Assembly: GCF_965638725.1 (NCBI RefSeq)
Contig: NC_134950.1
Coordinates: 165,454,853 to 165,518,852 of the forward strand
Origin: Aptenodytes patagonicus
Lineage: Eukaryota > Chordata > Aves > Sphenisciformes > Spheniscidae
Length of the DNA stretch: 64,000 bases
Direction: 5' to 3'
Shown here piece after piece: positions 1-9,020 of this stretch (within the stretch, counting starts at the first letter, position 1; each line of letters begins with the position of its first letter). The position numbers were made by a program, and so were the translations under genes. The notes under the pieces are model-generated. The model saw only the letters and a list, made by a program, of their open reading frames with translations, had not been told where the DNA came from and ran no database searches.

Positions 1-223
1 CGAGTCTAGCTTTTTAAATAAAAAATTGGAATTTGAAAGATGTTCTTCTGCCACCTAAACACCTGGGGAGGGAGGAAGGCACGGGAGCTGGAGAGATGAC
101 AGGCCTTGGCTCCAGGCTGCTGTAGCCACCATATAGACTTTAAAACACCTGCACTGCATTTTCAGGTGAAACATCAACAGCTGAAGACAACATGGGTAAA
201 TACCTACTATCTTCTTTTACAGA

Positions 224-248
224 TAACCCTAAACAGATAGGGTTAGGG
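224..248. repeat. Telomere-like motifs in a perfect inverted repeat
   Basis: TAACCCTA at 224-231 and its exact reverse complement TAGGGTTA at 238-245 are separated by six bases, and a further GGG follows. The result is two facing TTAGGG-type units able to form an 8-bp stem. It is too short to call an interstitial telomeric array. Confidence 0.6.
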
Positions 249-3200
249 AAGTCTAAGGGCAGTGACTGAACGTGCTGTTCTCACTCTGAAGATTCAAGGG
301 TTGTTGTATTCCCAGGCTCAGGCTCTTTCTTAGGTGTTGCAAAACCCCGTGGGATCTGCTGGCAGCCACCCAAAAGAGTGCAGCACTTAAGGCTGCCCTA
401 ACCTGGTCCAAACACACTCCAAGCACAGAGGAGATTTAACACCTTGCCCTCCGCCTGCCACCCCCACCTGGTGTCAGCAATGTCAGCTGCTGTGCAAAGC
501 AAAGCGGAATGACCAGGGTGACTCGGCAGCTCCCGAGCCCCAAACTCACAGCGTTGCACTCCGGCTAGCCTTACACTGAGGACAGGAAGATTTTCTTTTG
601 CCCTTCTGCTTGTCTATCTCACATAGAGGCTTTGTAGATAACCTCCGTGCAGGCAAAATGATCTGATGATGGGACCTGTATTTATTTGCCTTCAGCTTTT
701 AATGGAAGGAGGACAGAGTGTCTTATGGGCACAGAGCAAGAGATTAATAGATTCCCATTACTGGAGGCTGTCACAGTCACCAGGATTGTCACCAAACAGT
801 GATTCCGGTGTTGCTACCACCAGTTTGGGAGCACATTTTCATGACAGGCATCCAGGCAGTCTTAAACATTTCAAGCGGAAGGGATTTTGCTGCCGTGGCA
901 TTTGGTAACCTGTTTGAATGGTTAAGTACCATCAGCGTGTAGAAACATCTTCCTACCACCAAATTTAAGATGCATTGACTTCAACTCGCTGCAACATGCA
1001 GTCTTGGAAGTTAGAGAGATACTTTTTTTATGAGCTAAGCATCACCCATGCTGTATTTGTATTTTACAGGGAAACCAAGGCAGAGAGCTCGAAAGCAGGA
1101 CATCAAAATGAATATCTAAAGTTCGGTACCGCAGTCCGCTTGCTTACAGAAATACTCCGCTTTTCCTGACTCCTGGCCAGCAGCTTTTGCAACAGCCAGA
1201 GCTTTTGTACCTGAGGTTCAGGGAAGTCCCTCTGCGAGCTGTGAGACCAGCACAGCCTGGAGTTTCAGGGCAATTTGAATGCTGGTTTCTCATCACTAAA
1301 AAGCGTAGTAGTGCTCAAGGGCATAAGACAAAGCTGGCAGCCACAGTAACCTTAAGTACAGTGAATCTCAATGAAGAAAATACCTGAAAGGAACCTCAAA
1401 CATCAGGCAGACCTTTGATGCTATGTCCTGGGTTAAAAAAAGATAGAAAACGCAGTCCTTTACCAATTAAGCATATACCGTCATTGCAGAATTAGTCATA
1501 TGATGTCCGTAATCCTCCTTGTCTGAGCACAGAAGTCTCCAACTCAAGCGTGGGCGTGCTTTGGTTCCCAGCGAGCTGACGTGACTTGAGGGTATGGATT
1601 AGAACCTGGATTCTCCTTTTTGGGGAGGGGTAACATGCTAACGGTACAGCTACCATCCAGCGCTGACCGTCCTCCGGAGCCTTCTTGCAATTAAGTTCCC
1701 CGCCCAATAGGTCAGACAAGTTCTCCCGGATTTAAAGGGAAATAATTATACAACTCTGGTGGTTACAGTGGTAAAAATAATGACCTATGCCCCAGAATTT
1801 CTAACAAAATTCACGGACGAGTAAAGCGATGCTAGATATCCAACCTCAACAAAGCTTTGGCATGCAGCTCTGACACCGGCTGACACATGCCAGTTGCTGG
1901 TATTTACACTTTAATCAAAATACAACTGAAAACCAAGGGAAAAGTTCAAATTCTGGAGGACGGCAAAACTGCCGGTTTATGGGCATCTTGGTAACAGATC
2001 CCTTTGCTTGGTATATTCCCCCCTAATCTGTCAACATCTGATGCCTTGCTCTTTAGTCTGGAGCTAAGAAAAGCTATCAAAAAATACCTTCATGTAGTTT
2101 AGGGCCCATTCTGTCTGCCGTATCACCTGCTATTTTTACCGGACGCACTGAAGCCAGACCGCAAAGGGCAAATTTGTCAACGTGGGTGGGCTTTTTTAGT
2201 GCGAAAACCAAGGGCTCGTACAGACAGTAGCAAAGACCATCTGCATACACGTCTGGAAGTTCAGGCTCTAATTTAAAGCTGCTTCAAATATAGAAATTCC
2301 AGCAAAGTTAATTGTAGCTGCATTATGGAGAGGTGACAGCAGCGAGTCCTTAGAAAGCTGGGGAAGGTTTAAATCCGCCTCAGCTCTGCTCCCTTTAGAG
2401 TTAGGCTAACACTGGGTATAAATCCTATTGGAAAATTCTGCAGGTGAGATACCGACCGCACAGCAACGGCATCTCTTGAAAATAAGGATAAAGCTCTTTA
2501 GCAAAACCACCTTTTCTCCACACGTTGAGAATCGTGCAACACTGCCCCGCTGTATTAATCGGTCTGTACTTTTAAAAGCTTCCTAATTCTGCTCACAACC
2601 GAGAACTTAGCTTACCGTTATATTAAGAAACCGCTTCATAGTGTGGGTTGATTATTACTGGGAAGCGCTTAATTACAATACAATGTGAGTTAAAGTGACA
2701 ATTTATTTACTCAAGCTTATGAATATAAATTGTTTTTTCTTACCCATGCATTTTGAAATGGGAAGGTAGAGGCTGAGATCCCAGGAGTTTCTTCAGGCTG
2801 AGTGATTTCCTACAAGCGGCTTTAGGAACTGATACGGAAACTGCAGCCTGTGAACCAGTTTTCTCCCTGGGTGCCTCAGCACACATTTCTCACCTGTTGC
2901 AAGTAATGCAAGTTTTGCTTAAGACAACTGGAAACGGGTCCCTTTAATTGCATCAGAGCTCTGTAACCTGCAATGCACCGACGGCGAGCTGAAAAATAAA
3001 TCCCCATTAGTGAATACATGAAGAGATAAAGGAAACGTTGGGTCCCCTTCCCCCAGTATCTTCCATGTTTTATAACACCTCTGTCAGTATAAATTTCCAT
3101 TCACTGAAGAAATTACATTTCACGAGAGCTACAATAGGATTTTAAGATAAATGACATGCGAGCACTGCAGTTTTGTACAGGCTTAAGCGATCCAAGTGTC

Positions 3201-3304
3201 TTTATCACGTGCAGAGTATCAAAATACATGAATTTGACTTGTTACAACAGTCACACGAGAAAGACTGAGTGTCATATGAGGCTGCAAAGCATAAAACCAT
3301 CTTA

Positions 3305-3322
3305 GCTAAAATTTATTTTAGC
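3305..3322. repeat. Perfect 8-bp inverted repeat, A/T-rich
   Basis: GCTAAAAT at 3305-3312 and ATTTTAGC at 3315-3322 are exact reverse complements with a two-base centre. It may be a symmetric protein-binding site or chance in AT-rich DNA. Confidence 0.5.
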
Positions 3323-3714
3323 GCGGGAGGGTTTTTTAACTGTTAAGTATAATTATTTAAAAATGGTCTGAGCTGTGCAGCTCTAATGATAACTGGAAAC
3401 AGAAAAAAGCTCTTGAAAACGCCGGTTGTAAGGGCACTTCTTGCAAGCACTGCCTGCTCTTAACACTCGCTACCTTCGTTCATCGCTATTTCCGAAATTC
3501 TTGGAGGCTGACGAAGTTTTTAAGTGTCATCTTGCTGAGGCTGTAACATTATCTCCAGTGACAATACTCACTCCTGGGCTTTTATGTTGCAAGTGGAGAA
3601 AACATTTTAGCTTTTCAGGAGGGTAAACATCTCCCTGTGAAACAATGTAAGCAAGACGGACTGCAACCCTGGTATTTAATAAATGAAAATTCAGGGTATC
3701 ATTTATCCCCGGGC

Positions 3715-4080
3715 AAAAATCGCCGCGGGTGTGTCTCTCTGTCGGTTCGCTCTCCGCAGCATCGCCGGCGCCACGAAGCAGCGCGCTGTCCCAGTGCAAA
3801 AGGCCACGCTACGCCCGCCTTACTGGGCGGCTTCAGGACAACAGCCGAAGCGCCCTGGGCCCGTCTCCTCAAAAGCGACGGCAGCCGCGTGGTGAACGTG
3901 CTCCCAGGTCTCTGCCTGCAAAGCACAAGTTCAGGTACTGAGAAACGGGGCTCGTCATAGCGTAGCGATTAAAAATAGGAGCGGCGTTTGCCAGGGAGCG
4001 TTTCGGCTCGGGCAGGGACGCGGCCCAAGTGATCGCCACGTTAGCCACGCTGCCTGCTCCCGAGGAGCAGTATTTTCTTG
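3715..4080. promoter_or_regulatory. Small isolated CpG-rich patch upstream of the main island
   Basis: By hand count there are about 40 CpG dinucleotides in roughly 365 bases, set in flanks with very few. Several reading frames are open at once on both strands, as expected from high G+C rather than coding. It lies about 1.4 kb upstream of the main island. Plausible roles are a distal or alternative promoter, an enhancer, or the start of an antisense or divergent non-coding RNA. A donor-like CAG/GTACTG occurs near 3933, but nothing shows that it is used. Confidence 0.45.
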
Positions 4081-4225
4081 GCACGAACTAAATGTCTTGT
4101 TTTAGCTAATCATGGGGATGCTGGTACGGTGAAACACTGGGTCGTATTTTATCGCCCCACACACTTCTCCATACTTCAGCCACTCGGTAGCTGTTTAAGA
4201 ACTTATTCCTCGAATAAAATAAACA

Positions 4226-4296
4226 GAAATACTGACCCGTTATTTGCTTTCAAACGAAATAAGCAGCCTTATAGGAAATATTGACCCATTATTTGC
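4226..4296 (+). repeat. Spaced direct duplication, 22 bp at 49-bp interval
   Basis: The 22-base segment at 4226-4247 recurs at 4275-4296 with two mismatches (20 of 22 identical). Both copies contain the core TTATTTGC. It looks like an old local duplication. Confidence 0.7.
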
Positions 4297-5239
4297 CTCT
4301 TCTCTTGAGGCTCCGAATGCACCCCGAGCTGCTGCAGCCCACGGCCAGGACATTTACTTCTCCTGCGGCCCCTATTTTGCATTCCCTTTTGCACCCTGTG
4401 TGGCCTCTTCAGCGGTTTGTCCCACAAGTGTTCAGTGACAAAAATCAGTCCTCGCTGCCTCCAGATTAAAAAAAAAACAAACCCTACTTGTGAGTGCTTT
4501 TTTCTGAATAAACAGGGATCGATCCCTGACCCATCCCTTTGACAGACACGTCTCCTTCTTATCTTCCGTCCGTGATTTGACTAGCTGGGTGACGTTACCC
4601 ACCTTGCTTTTTCCATGCCACAGACCTGCCCAGCAGCAGCTCTTTGTGACCTTGTTTTTGCTGCTTTTTGCTCCATAAATTATTTTCTTAAGCGTTTTCT
4701 GTGGCTTTACCGATTGCATTGCCCGTCGGTGCACGCGTTAGCTGTAACTTTCCCCCAAGAGTCTCGTGTTTAAAGTCGCAACCACTATATGCCTGGCGAT
4801 GTATTGCTCTTTACTTATAGCAAACATATGAAGGGGGTACAATACCATGAATGATACTATTAATCAGTTTATTCCAACTCCACCTAGGAATCCCATTCAC
4901 AGTTAAGACCCTGTTACGCAAGTGCTATACATATATAAAAAAAGTTTCCAGCTTCAGAAAGGTTGCAAGCTCTTATAAAAGCCGCCTGAAGTTTCCCGTG
5001 AGCTTCTTACTGTAAAAAAAAAATACATATTTCTTCTTGGAACAAAACGCTTCTCAAACTTTTAAAAGAATGATTCATATTTACTCTTATCTCCCTCCAG
5101 AGGAAAAAGCAAATGGTTTTAGAAATATTTTCAGCCTTACTCCCCATCGGACAAATTAGCGAGAGCTGACCTGCAATTCACCACCGTGCGCATGAGCTCT
5201 GCCGGCGCGCAGCGTCCGTGCCGCAGCCCTTTCTCCCGA

Positions 5240-5246
5240 TGAGTCA
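5240..5246. promoter_or_regulatory. AP-1 consensus site
   Basis: TGAGTCA, the canonical AP-1 heptamer, in the context GATGAGTCAGTGG. It lies just upstream of the CpG island, about 1.7 kb before the exon 1 start codon. A seven-base match is weak evidence alone. Confidence 0.3.
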
Positions 5247-5774
5247 GTGGACCTTGCAGACCCAAAGTCTTGGGAACGACCCAACTTCAGCATCTTCCCT
5301 TCCTCTTCCTTCCCCTTAAGATTCCTTTGGTGCTCCCTAATGCCGGTTTTTTTTTAGTTATAATTAAAATAAATCGCGGAGAGAGTTCAATTCCCGTAAC
5401 CCTGGCAATAGAGAAAACCTTATTAACCCTGAAACGGCCTGGAAATTGATTCTGCTGAGGTGCCTCTTCAGCCCTGGCACCCCGGGCACTTTCCCTGAGC
5501 TACCGCTCGCTCCTGCAAGATCTTGGGATCAAGGGTCTGTTTTTGGGTGCAGGGGGCTCCGGGGCAGGCGGGACACGAGCAGGGGGAACTCTCACCGGCC
5601 TGGAAGAGGAGGAATTTTTTTTTTTTTCCCCGCAATTTATTCCTACCCCCGGGGGGTGGTGGGGGGTTGTGTCGCGCTGCTCTCTCCCCTGGGAAGCCGG
5701 CGGGCGCGGGGGGCTTCCCGGCGGCCACCCCCTTTCCCCGAGAGGCCGCGGTGGCTTCGCCCCGCGCCCCTCCA

Positions 5775-5795
5775 TCCTCCTCCTCCTCCTCCTCC
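5775..5795 (+). repeat. (TCC)7 polypyrimidine tract
   Basis: Seven perfect TCC units inside a longer C/T-only stretch. It is the reverse complement of the (GGA)9 tract about 800 bases downstream. Polypurine-polypyrimidine tracts of this kind in CpG-island promoters can bind Sp/KLF-type factors or adopt triplex structure. That is general knowledge, not shown here. Confidence 0.85.
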
Positions 5796-6028
5796 TCTCC
5801 CCCCTCGCCACCCCCCGCCCTCACCCCGGGCCTCCCCGCGGGGGGCGGCGCGGGGCGCTCCGCGGGGCGCGGCCGTGACGGGCAGCGCCGCTCCCCACTC
5901 AGCGGCCGCGGAGCCCCCGCGCCGCTCCGCCCCCCTCCAGCCTCTTTGTATCAAACATCCGGGTTTCCCCCGCTGGCTCCGCTTCGGCTTCTCCCTTTTT
6001 TTAGAAGCCATTTTGGACGCGGTTCAGG

Positions 6029-6081
6029 TTTTTTTTTTAATTATTAAAAAAAAGAAAAAAAAACCCAAAAAACAACAAACC
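6029..6081. repeat. A/T homopolymer block with 10-bp hairpin inside the CpG island
   Basis: A run of T followed by AATTATTAA and a run of A forms an inverted repeat with 10-bp arms at 6031-6040 and 6044-6053 and a three-base loop. A-rich sequence follows up to about 6081. It stands out sharply from the surrounding GC-rich DNA and is bordered downstream by a C12 run (6091-6102). It may be a nucleosome-excluding element at the promoter or an old A-tail remnant. Confidence 0.6.
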
Positions 6082-6443
6082 TCCCCTTCTCCCCCCCCCC
6101 CCGCTTTTCTTTTTTCCGCCTCTCCCCCCCCCCCCTTCCCCTCCCCTGTACATGGCAACTCCCGACCCAGCCTCTGCTCCCGCCGCCCCCTCGCTCCGCG
6201 CAGCCCGCGATGCCGCGGCCCGCCGCCGCCGCCAGCCCCCCGCCGCCGCTCCGCGCCCGCTCCGCGCCTCCTCCGCGGGCTCTTGCCTGCCGTTCAGCAG
6301 CCGCCCTGGATGCGGGGTCGGTAACCTCGCAAAGTTTCGCTGCCGCCGCCCCGCTCGCTGCCGGCGCTGGGGACGCGCGTGCGTTGCACGGGGGAGTGTG
6401 TCCGTCCGTCCGTCTGTGTGCGGGGGGGGGTGTGGGGGGGGGT

Positions 6444-6503
6444 GTTGCGCGCCTTGCACGCGGCTACGCGTGCATTGCACGGGGCTGCGCGTGCATTGCG
6501 CGG
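6444..6503 (+). repeat. GC-rich tandem repeat, about 21-bp unit
   Basis: Units at 6462-6482 and 6483-6503 differ at two positions. A diverged partial unit precedes them from 6444, and a related GCGTGCGTTGCACGG occurs near 6378. Alternating TGC/GCG motifs make this a possible Z-DNA or unstable minisatellite in the leader or promoter. Confidence 0.65.
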
Positions 6504-6524
6504 GGAGGGGAGGGGAGGGGGGGG
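6502..6524 (+). other. G-quadruplex motif (GGGGA repeats)
   Basis: Four G4-or-longer runs separated by single A residues, GGGGAGGGGAGGGGAGGGG and then more G. This satisfies the classical intramolecular quadruplex pattern with one-base loops, about 430 bases upstream of the start codon. If it is transcribed, it lies in the sense RNA strand. Confidence 0.75.
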
Positions 6525-6593
6525 TGTGCGCGCACGCGGGCGTGTGCGTGTGCGCTCGCCCCTGCTGCTGGGGGAGCCGGAGGGGCTGGGTTG

Positions 6594-6620
6594 GGAGGAG
6601 GAGGAGGAGGAGGAGGAGGA
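6594..6620 (+). repeat. (GGA)9 polypurine tract
   Basis: Nine perfect GGA units in the probable leader. It is opposed in orientation to the (TCC)7 tract at 5775-5795. Confidence 0.9.
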
Positions 6621-6954
6621 GGGGGAGTCGGTGTGTGGTGCACGCCGCGCTCCCAGCACAAAAGCCCAGGGAAAGAAACTCTTGGAAAGCTCGGAGCAAA
6701 CGCCGGGGCCAGGCGGGAGCAGGTCGAACCGTCCGGGCGCTGCGGGGCTGTTCCTCTCCACTGGATACATTTTGCAACTGCGAAGGAATTAAATCCGATT
6801 TTTTTTTCCAGGATTTTTTTCTTCTTTTTAAGAGCGAGAGAGAGAGGGCAGAGCCTCGCTTCTCCCCCCTTCTTTCACTCTCTCGATCTTTTTATTTTTA
6901 TTTTTGTTTCCCTTGGGGATAGAGGGGCACACGAGGAGAAAAAAGTAAAGGAAT

Positions 6955-7006
6955 ATGATTGCTTCGTGGCTGACTTTCGCCTTGCTTTGTGGAACTTTCT
7001 GTGCAG
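6955..7006 (+). CDS. ACVR2B: First coding exon, signal peptide of activin receptor type 2B (probable)
   Basis: The segment encodes MIASWLTFALLCGTFCA plus the first base of a Gly codon, then meets a perfect donor (CAG|GTAAGT), giving a phase-1 junction. The peptide has the hydrophobic core of a secretory signal. Position by position it resembles the ACVR2B signal as I remember it (human MTAPWVALALLWGSLCAG; chicken begins MSASWLT). ACVR2B is a single-pass type II Ser/Thr kinase receptor for activins, myostatin/GDF11 and Nodal-related ligands at the plasma membrane, and it signals through type I receptors to SMAD2/3. Start choice: an in-frame TAA at 6946-6948 lies two codons upstream, A is at -3, and no ATG occurs in the preceding 640 bases. 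The identification rests on only about 17 residues, so another secreted or membrane protein is possible. No further ACVR2B exon is visible in the window. Confidence 0.72.
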
Positions 7007-7012
7007 GTAAGT
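7007..7012 (+). other. Splice donor of exon 1
   Basis: GTAAGT directly after CAG is a full match to the vertebrate U1-paired donor consensus. Reading on past it adds about 47 unrelated codons before a stop, which supports splicing here. Confidence 0.8.
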
Positions 7013-7379
7013 GCATTTCTGCGTGTTTACCTCCCGCTCGGGCTTACGGTCGCTTCTCCAAATGCAGAATTGAATGGGCCGTGCAATTATTTGCAGCCAC
7101 CCTCCGAAACAGAGCAGAGCAACCAGCGAGCCTGCAAACTGGGGAATAACCCCACCGCTGCGACCTGCTTAATTTTCTTCATTATTTTCTTTTTTTCTTT
7201 TTTTGCTTTTTACCCCCTCACCACCCCCGTTTTCTCCCAGCTCGCAGGACGAGCTTTCCCGTGCTGCTTTTTGTTCCCTCCAGGCAGCCTGTGGGAATTA
7301 ATGGCAATGTAAACACGGCGCGATATCAAGGAAACTTTACAAAAATGGGCATTTACTTCTGGGCGGGTGCTGCCGGAGT

Positions 7380-7432
7380 GGGGGGGGGGAGGGGGGAGAC
7401 GCCGGGGAGGTTGCGGGGGGTGGTGGGGGGGG
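7380..7432 (+). other. G-rich quadruplex-prone tract at start of intron 1
   Basis: Runs of 10, 6, 4, 6 and 8 G residues with short interruptions within 53 bases, on the sense strand about 375 bases after the exon 1 donor. Several alternative quadruplexes are possible. Such tracts just inside first introns are common in CpG-island genes and can favour R-loops. Confidence 0.7.
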
Positions 7433-8219
7433 AGAAGTTGAGAGCAGCGGGAGGAGACCTGGGGGTTGCTCCGAAATGGTGCGGAGCCGCTCAGGTAGTG
7501 GCCATGCGTGCGCCCCGCTCCTGCCGGGCTGCGGTTGTGTAAGCCGGGGAGGTGGAGGGGAACCCCCCTCCGCCCCGAGGGGGACCCCCCCCGGTTCCCC
7601 CTCAGCCCCCCGGGACGCCGCGGTCCCGTCGGGGTTTACCTATTAGCACGAAACGAGGCTTTTGGGGCTGGCTGGCGCTGCGGGGAGCTGGGAGAAAGTT
7701 GCGAAAAAGGGGGGTGTGCGGGGCGGGGGGGGCGCCTGGGGGAGCATCCCCCGGGAGGAGGCTTTCGCGGCGGGGGGTGTGTGTGTGTTTATTTTGTATG
7801 TTCTTCATCCCGTTTATTTTATGGAACTGGGCTGGCCCCCAAACTTCAGCTCCAAGCCGCGGGGTGCGCGTTTTGCCGAGGGACGCGGGGTGGAAGTTAG
7901 CCGAAAGCCCGGGCACGGCCGGGGGAGCAGGAGGGGGCACCCGGGCAGCGCTCCGCGGGGCGGGAGGGCGTCCACAGGGTGCCCCATCCCGTAGCCGTCG
8001 GGGGGCGGGAGGGGTCAGACCCCCTGTGCTCCAGCACTGAAAACGCGGGCACGCTTGAAGTCCCCACGCTCCCCACTTCCCCTCCTTGTTTTTATTTTTT
8101 TTAATTATTATTTTTTTCCCCTTCCCTTTTTATTATTGCTGCATGTTCCCCAGGAGAAACCGGGGCGGCAGCAATTTTGGGGGCCCCCCCCCAGGGCCTG
8201 AGTCACCACAGCCCCTCGA

Positions 8220-8239
8220 CCCCCCCCCCCCCCCCCCCC
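8220..8239 (+). repeat. C20 homopolymer
   Basis: Twenty consecutive C residues. A G19 run follows 93 bases downstream (8333-8351), so the two could pair as a GC stem. Length is likely polymorphic and sequencing error is possible. Confidence 0.85.
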
Positions 8240-8332
8240 GGGGCTGAGCCTGCAGCCCCCCCGCCCCGGCACTGGGCAGTAACTTGGCACGTTACCTCCA
8301 TTCCCCGGCCCGGGGTGGGGGGGGTGGGTGTC

Positions 8333-8351
8333 GGGGGGGGGGGGGGGGGGG
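8333..8351 (+). repeat. G19 homopolymer
   Basis: Nineteen consecutive G residues, complementary to the C20 run at 8220-8239. It is preceded by further G-runs at about 8312-8328, giving another quadruplex-prone site. Confidence 0.85.
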
Positions 8352-8498
8352 CTGTTTGTGGCCGAGGGCTTCCCGGGGGCAGGGTGTGGGAGGCAGCGAT
8401 GCTGCAGCCGTGCCCTTTCCCCGCTCCGCGATGGGCAGCGGGGGAGTTCCCGTCGGCTTTGCCATCGCGGCTTCATTGTATTGCAAAGCGGGTGGGAG

Positions 8499-8519
8499 CG
8501 CGCGCGCGCGCGTGTGTGT
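8499..8519 (+). other. Alternating purine-pyrimidine (CG)n(TG)n tract, Z-DNA type
   Basis: About 21 bases of GC/GC followed by GT/GT alternation, the sequence class with the highest tendency to adopt Z-DNA. It directly abuts the G18 run at 8521. Confidence 0.75.
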
Positions 8520-8520
8520 T

Positions 8521-8573
8521 GGGGGGGGGGGGGGGGGGTCCGCGTGTGCTCCCCCCCCCCCCCCCCCCCCCCC
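8521..8573 (+). repeat. G18 - 12 bases - C23 inverted homopolymer pair
   Basis: G18 at 8521-8538 and C23 at 8551-8573 are separated by only 12 bases, so either strand can form an 18-bp pure GC hairpin. Alternatively, the G-run can form quadruplex and the C-run i-motif structures. This is a probable replication or sequencing trouble spot. Confidence 0.85.
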
Positions 8574-9000
8574 GGGGAAGGGGCTGCCCGGCGGGGCCGG
8601 GGCGCGGGGGGGAGCGGGCGGCGGAGCCGGCCCCGGGGCGCTCCTGCAGCCGGGCTTCCTTTGTTCCGAGTGCCCATTAAATATGCGCTGCCACCGCCTG
8701 CCTTTGGCATTATAAACAGTGCCATCGCTTAATTATTTTTTAAGTCACACCGAAAGTGTGAGGCCGGGGGGGAGGGGGGAAGAAGGCAATAAAAAGGGAG
8801 CGGGCAATAAAAAATAAAAAATAAAAAAATCAAATAAATTAATTTGATGGTGAGCAAAGCCAGCTTGGGCTTTTTTATCTGATCGCTGGGACACTTGTGC
8901 GCAGCTTTGTTTCCATGTGTTAGGAAGGGGGCTGTGCGGGCTTGTATTTACATAGCAGCGCTGAGGGAGAGCAGGTATTTTGGAAGAAGCAGGCGGGGGG

Positions 9001-9020
9001 TGTGTGTGTGTGTGTGTGTG
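9001..9020 (+). repeat. (TG)10 microsatellite
   Basis: Ten perfect TG units directly after a G6 run. Confidence 0.95.

Larger units (their letters stand above)
1..3714. other. Upstream non-coding sequence, no gene recognised
   Basis: Intergenic or distal regulatory sequence upstream of the CpG-island promoter. The open frames here are short (under about 110 codons), overlap on both strands and resemble no protein family I know. Two small perfect inverted repeats are visible (224-245 and 3305-3322, listed separately). I saw no repeat family, tRNA-like box or splice-bounded exon. In mammals the gene upstream of ACVR2B is, as I remember, XYLB, but I see none of its coding sequence here. Confidence 0.6.
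4081..5459. other. Promoter-proximal upstream sequence, non-coding
   Basis: AT-rich sequence between the small CpG patch and the main island. It contains a spaced duplication at 4226-4296 and an AP-1-type site near 5240. Near 5186-5197, GTGCGCATGAGC resembles half of an NRF1 site. Open frames here are short and unrecognised. Confidence 0.5.
6313..6954 (+). other. ATG-free sequence before exon 1 start (probable 5' leader)
   Basis: No ATG occurs in any frame between the one ending at 6312 and the start codon at 6955, about 640 bases. Part or all of this is probably the transcribed 5' leader. It contains G-rich tracts, a (GGA)9 repeat and a T/C-rich stretch just upstream of the start. Lack of upstream ATGs supports 6955 as the initiation codon under scanning. 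The true cap site is unknown. Confidence 0.55.
5460..8760. promoter_or_regulatory. CpG island covering promoter, leader, exon 1 and start of intron 1
   Basis: A strongly G+C- and CpG-rich block with two dense lobes (about 5550-6780 and 7370-8720), separated by a less GC-rich stretch that contains the exon 1 coding segment. It has no clear TATA box at a credible position. This is typical of a broad CpG-island promoter of a vertebrate developmental or receptor gene. The transcription start cannot be fixed from sequence, but probably lies in the first lobe. Long open frames inside, such as 5446-6324 plus, are composition artefacts rich in Pro, Arg, Gly and Ala. Many homopolymers and simple repeats fall here and are listed separately. 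Confidence 0.85.

Noticed and set aside
4560-4650. ACTAGCTGGGTGACGTTACC, similar to the MIR core
   Set aside because: The match is short and no B box or 3' segment surrounds it.
5446-6324. 292-codon plus frame and several other long overlapping frames in the CpG island
   Set aside because: TTG start, Pro/Arg/Gly/Ala-rich, open in several frames on both strands at once; a composition artefact of GC-rich DNA.
6955-7006. ACVR2A or a ROBO-type receptor as the exon 1 gene
   Set aside because: The remembered ACVR2A signal (MGAAAKLAFAVFLISCSSG) and ROBO signals do not fit; the ACVR2B pattern fits along its length.
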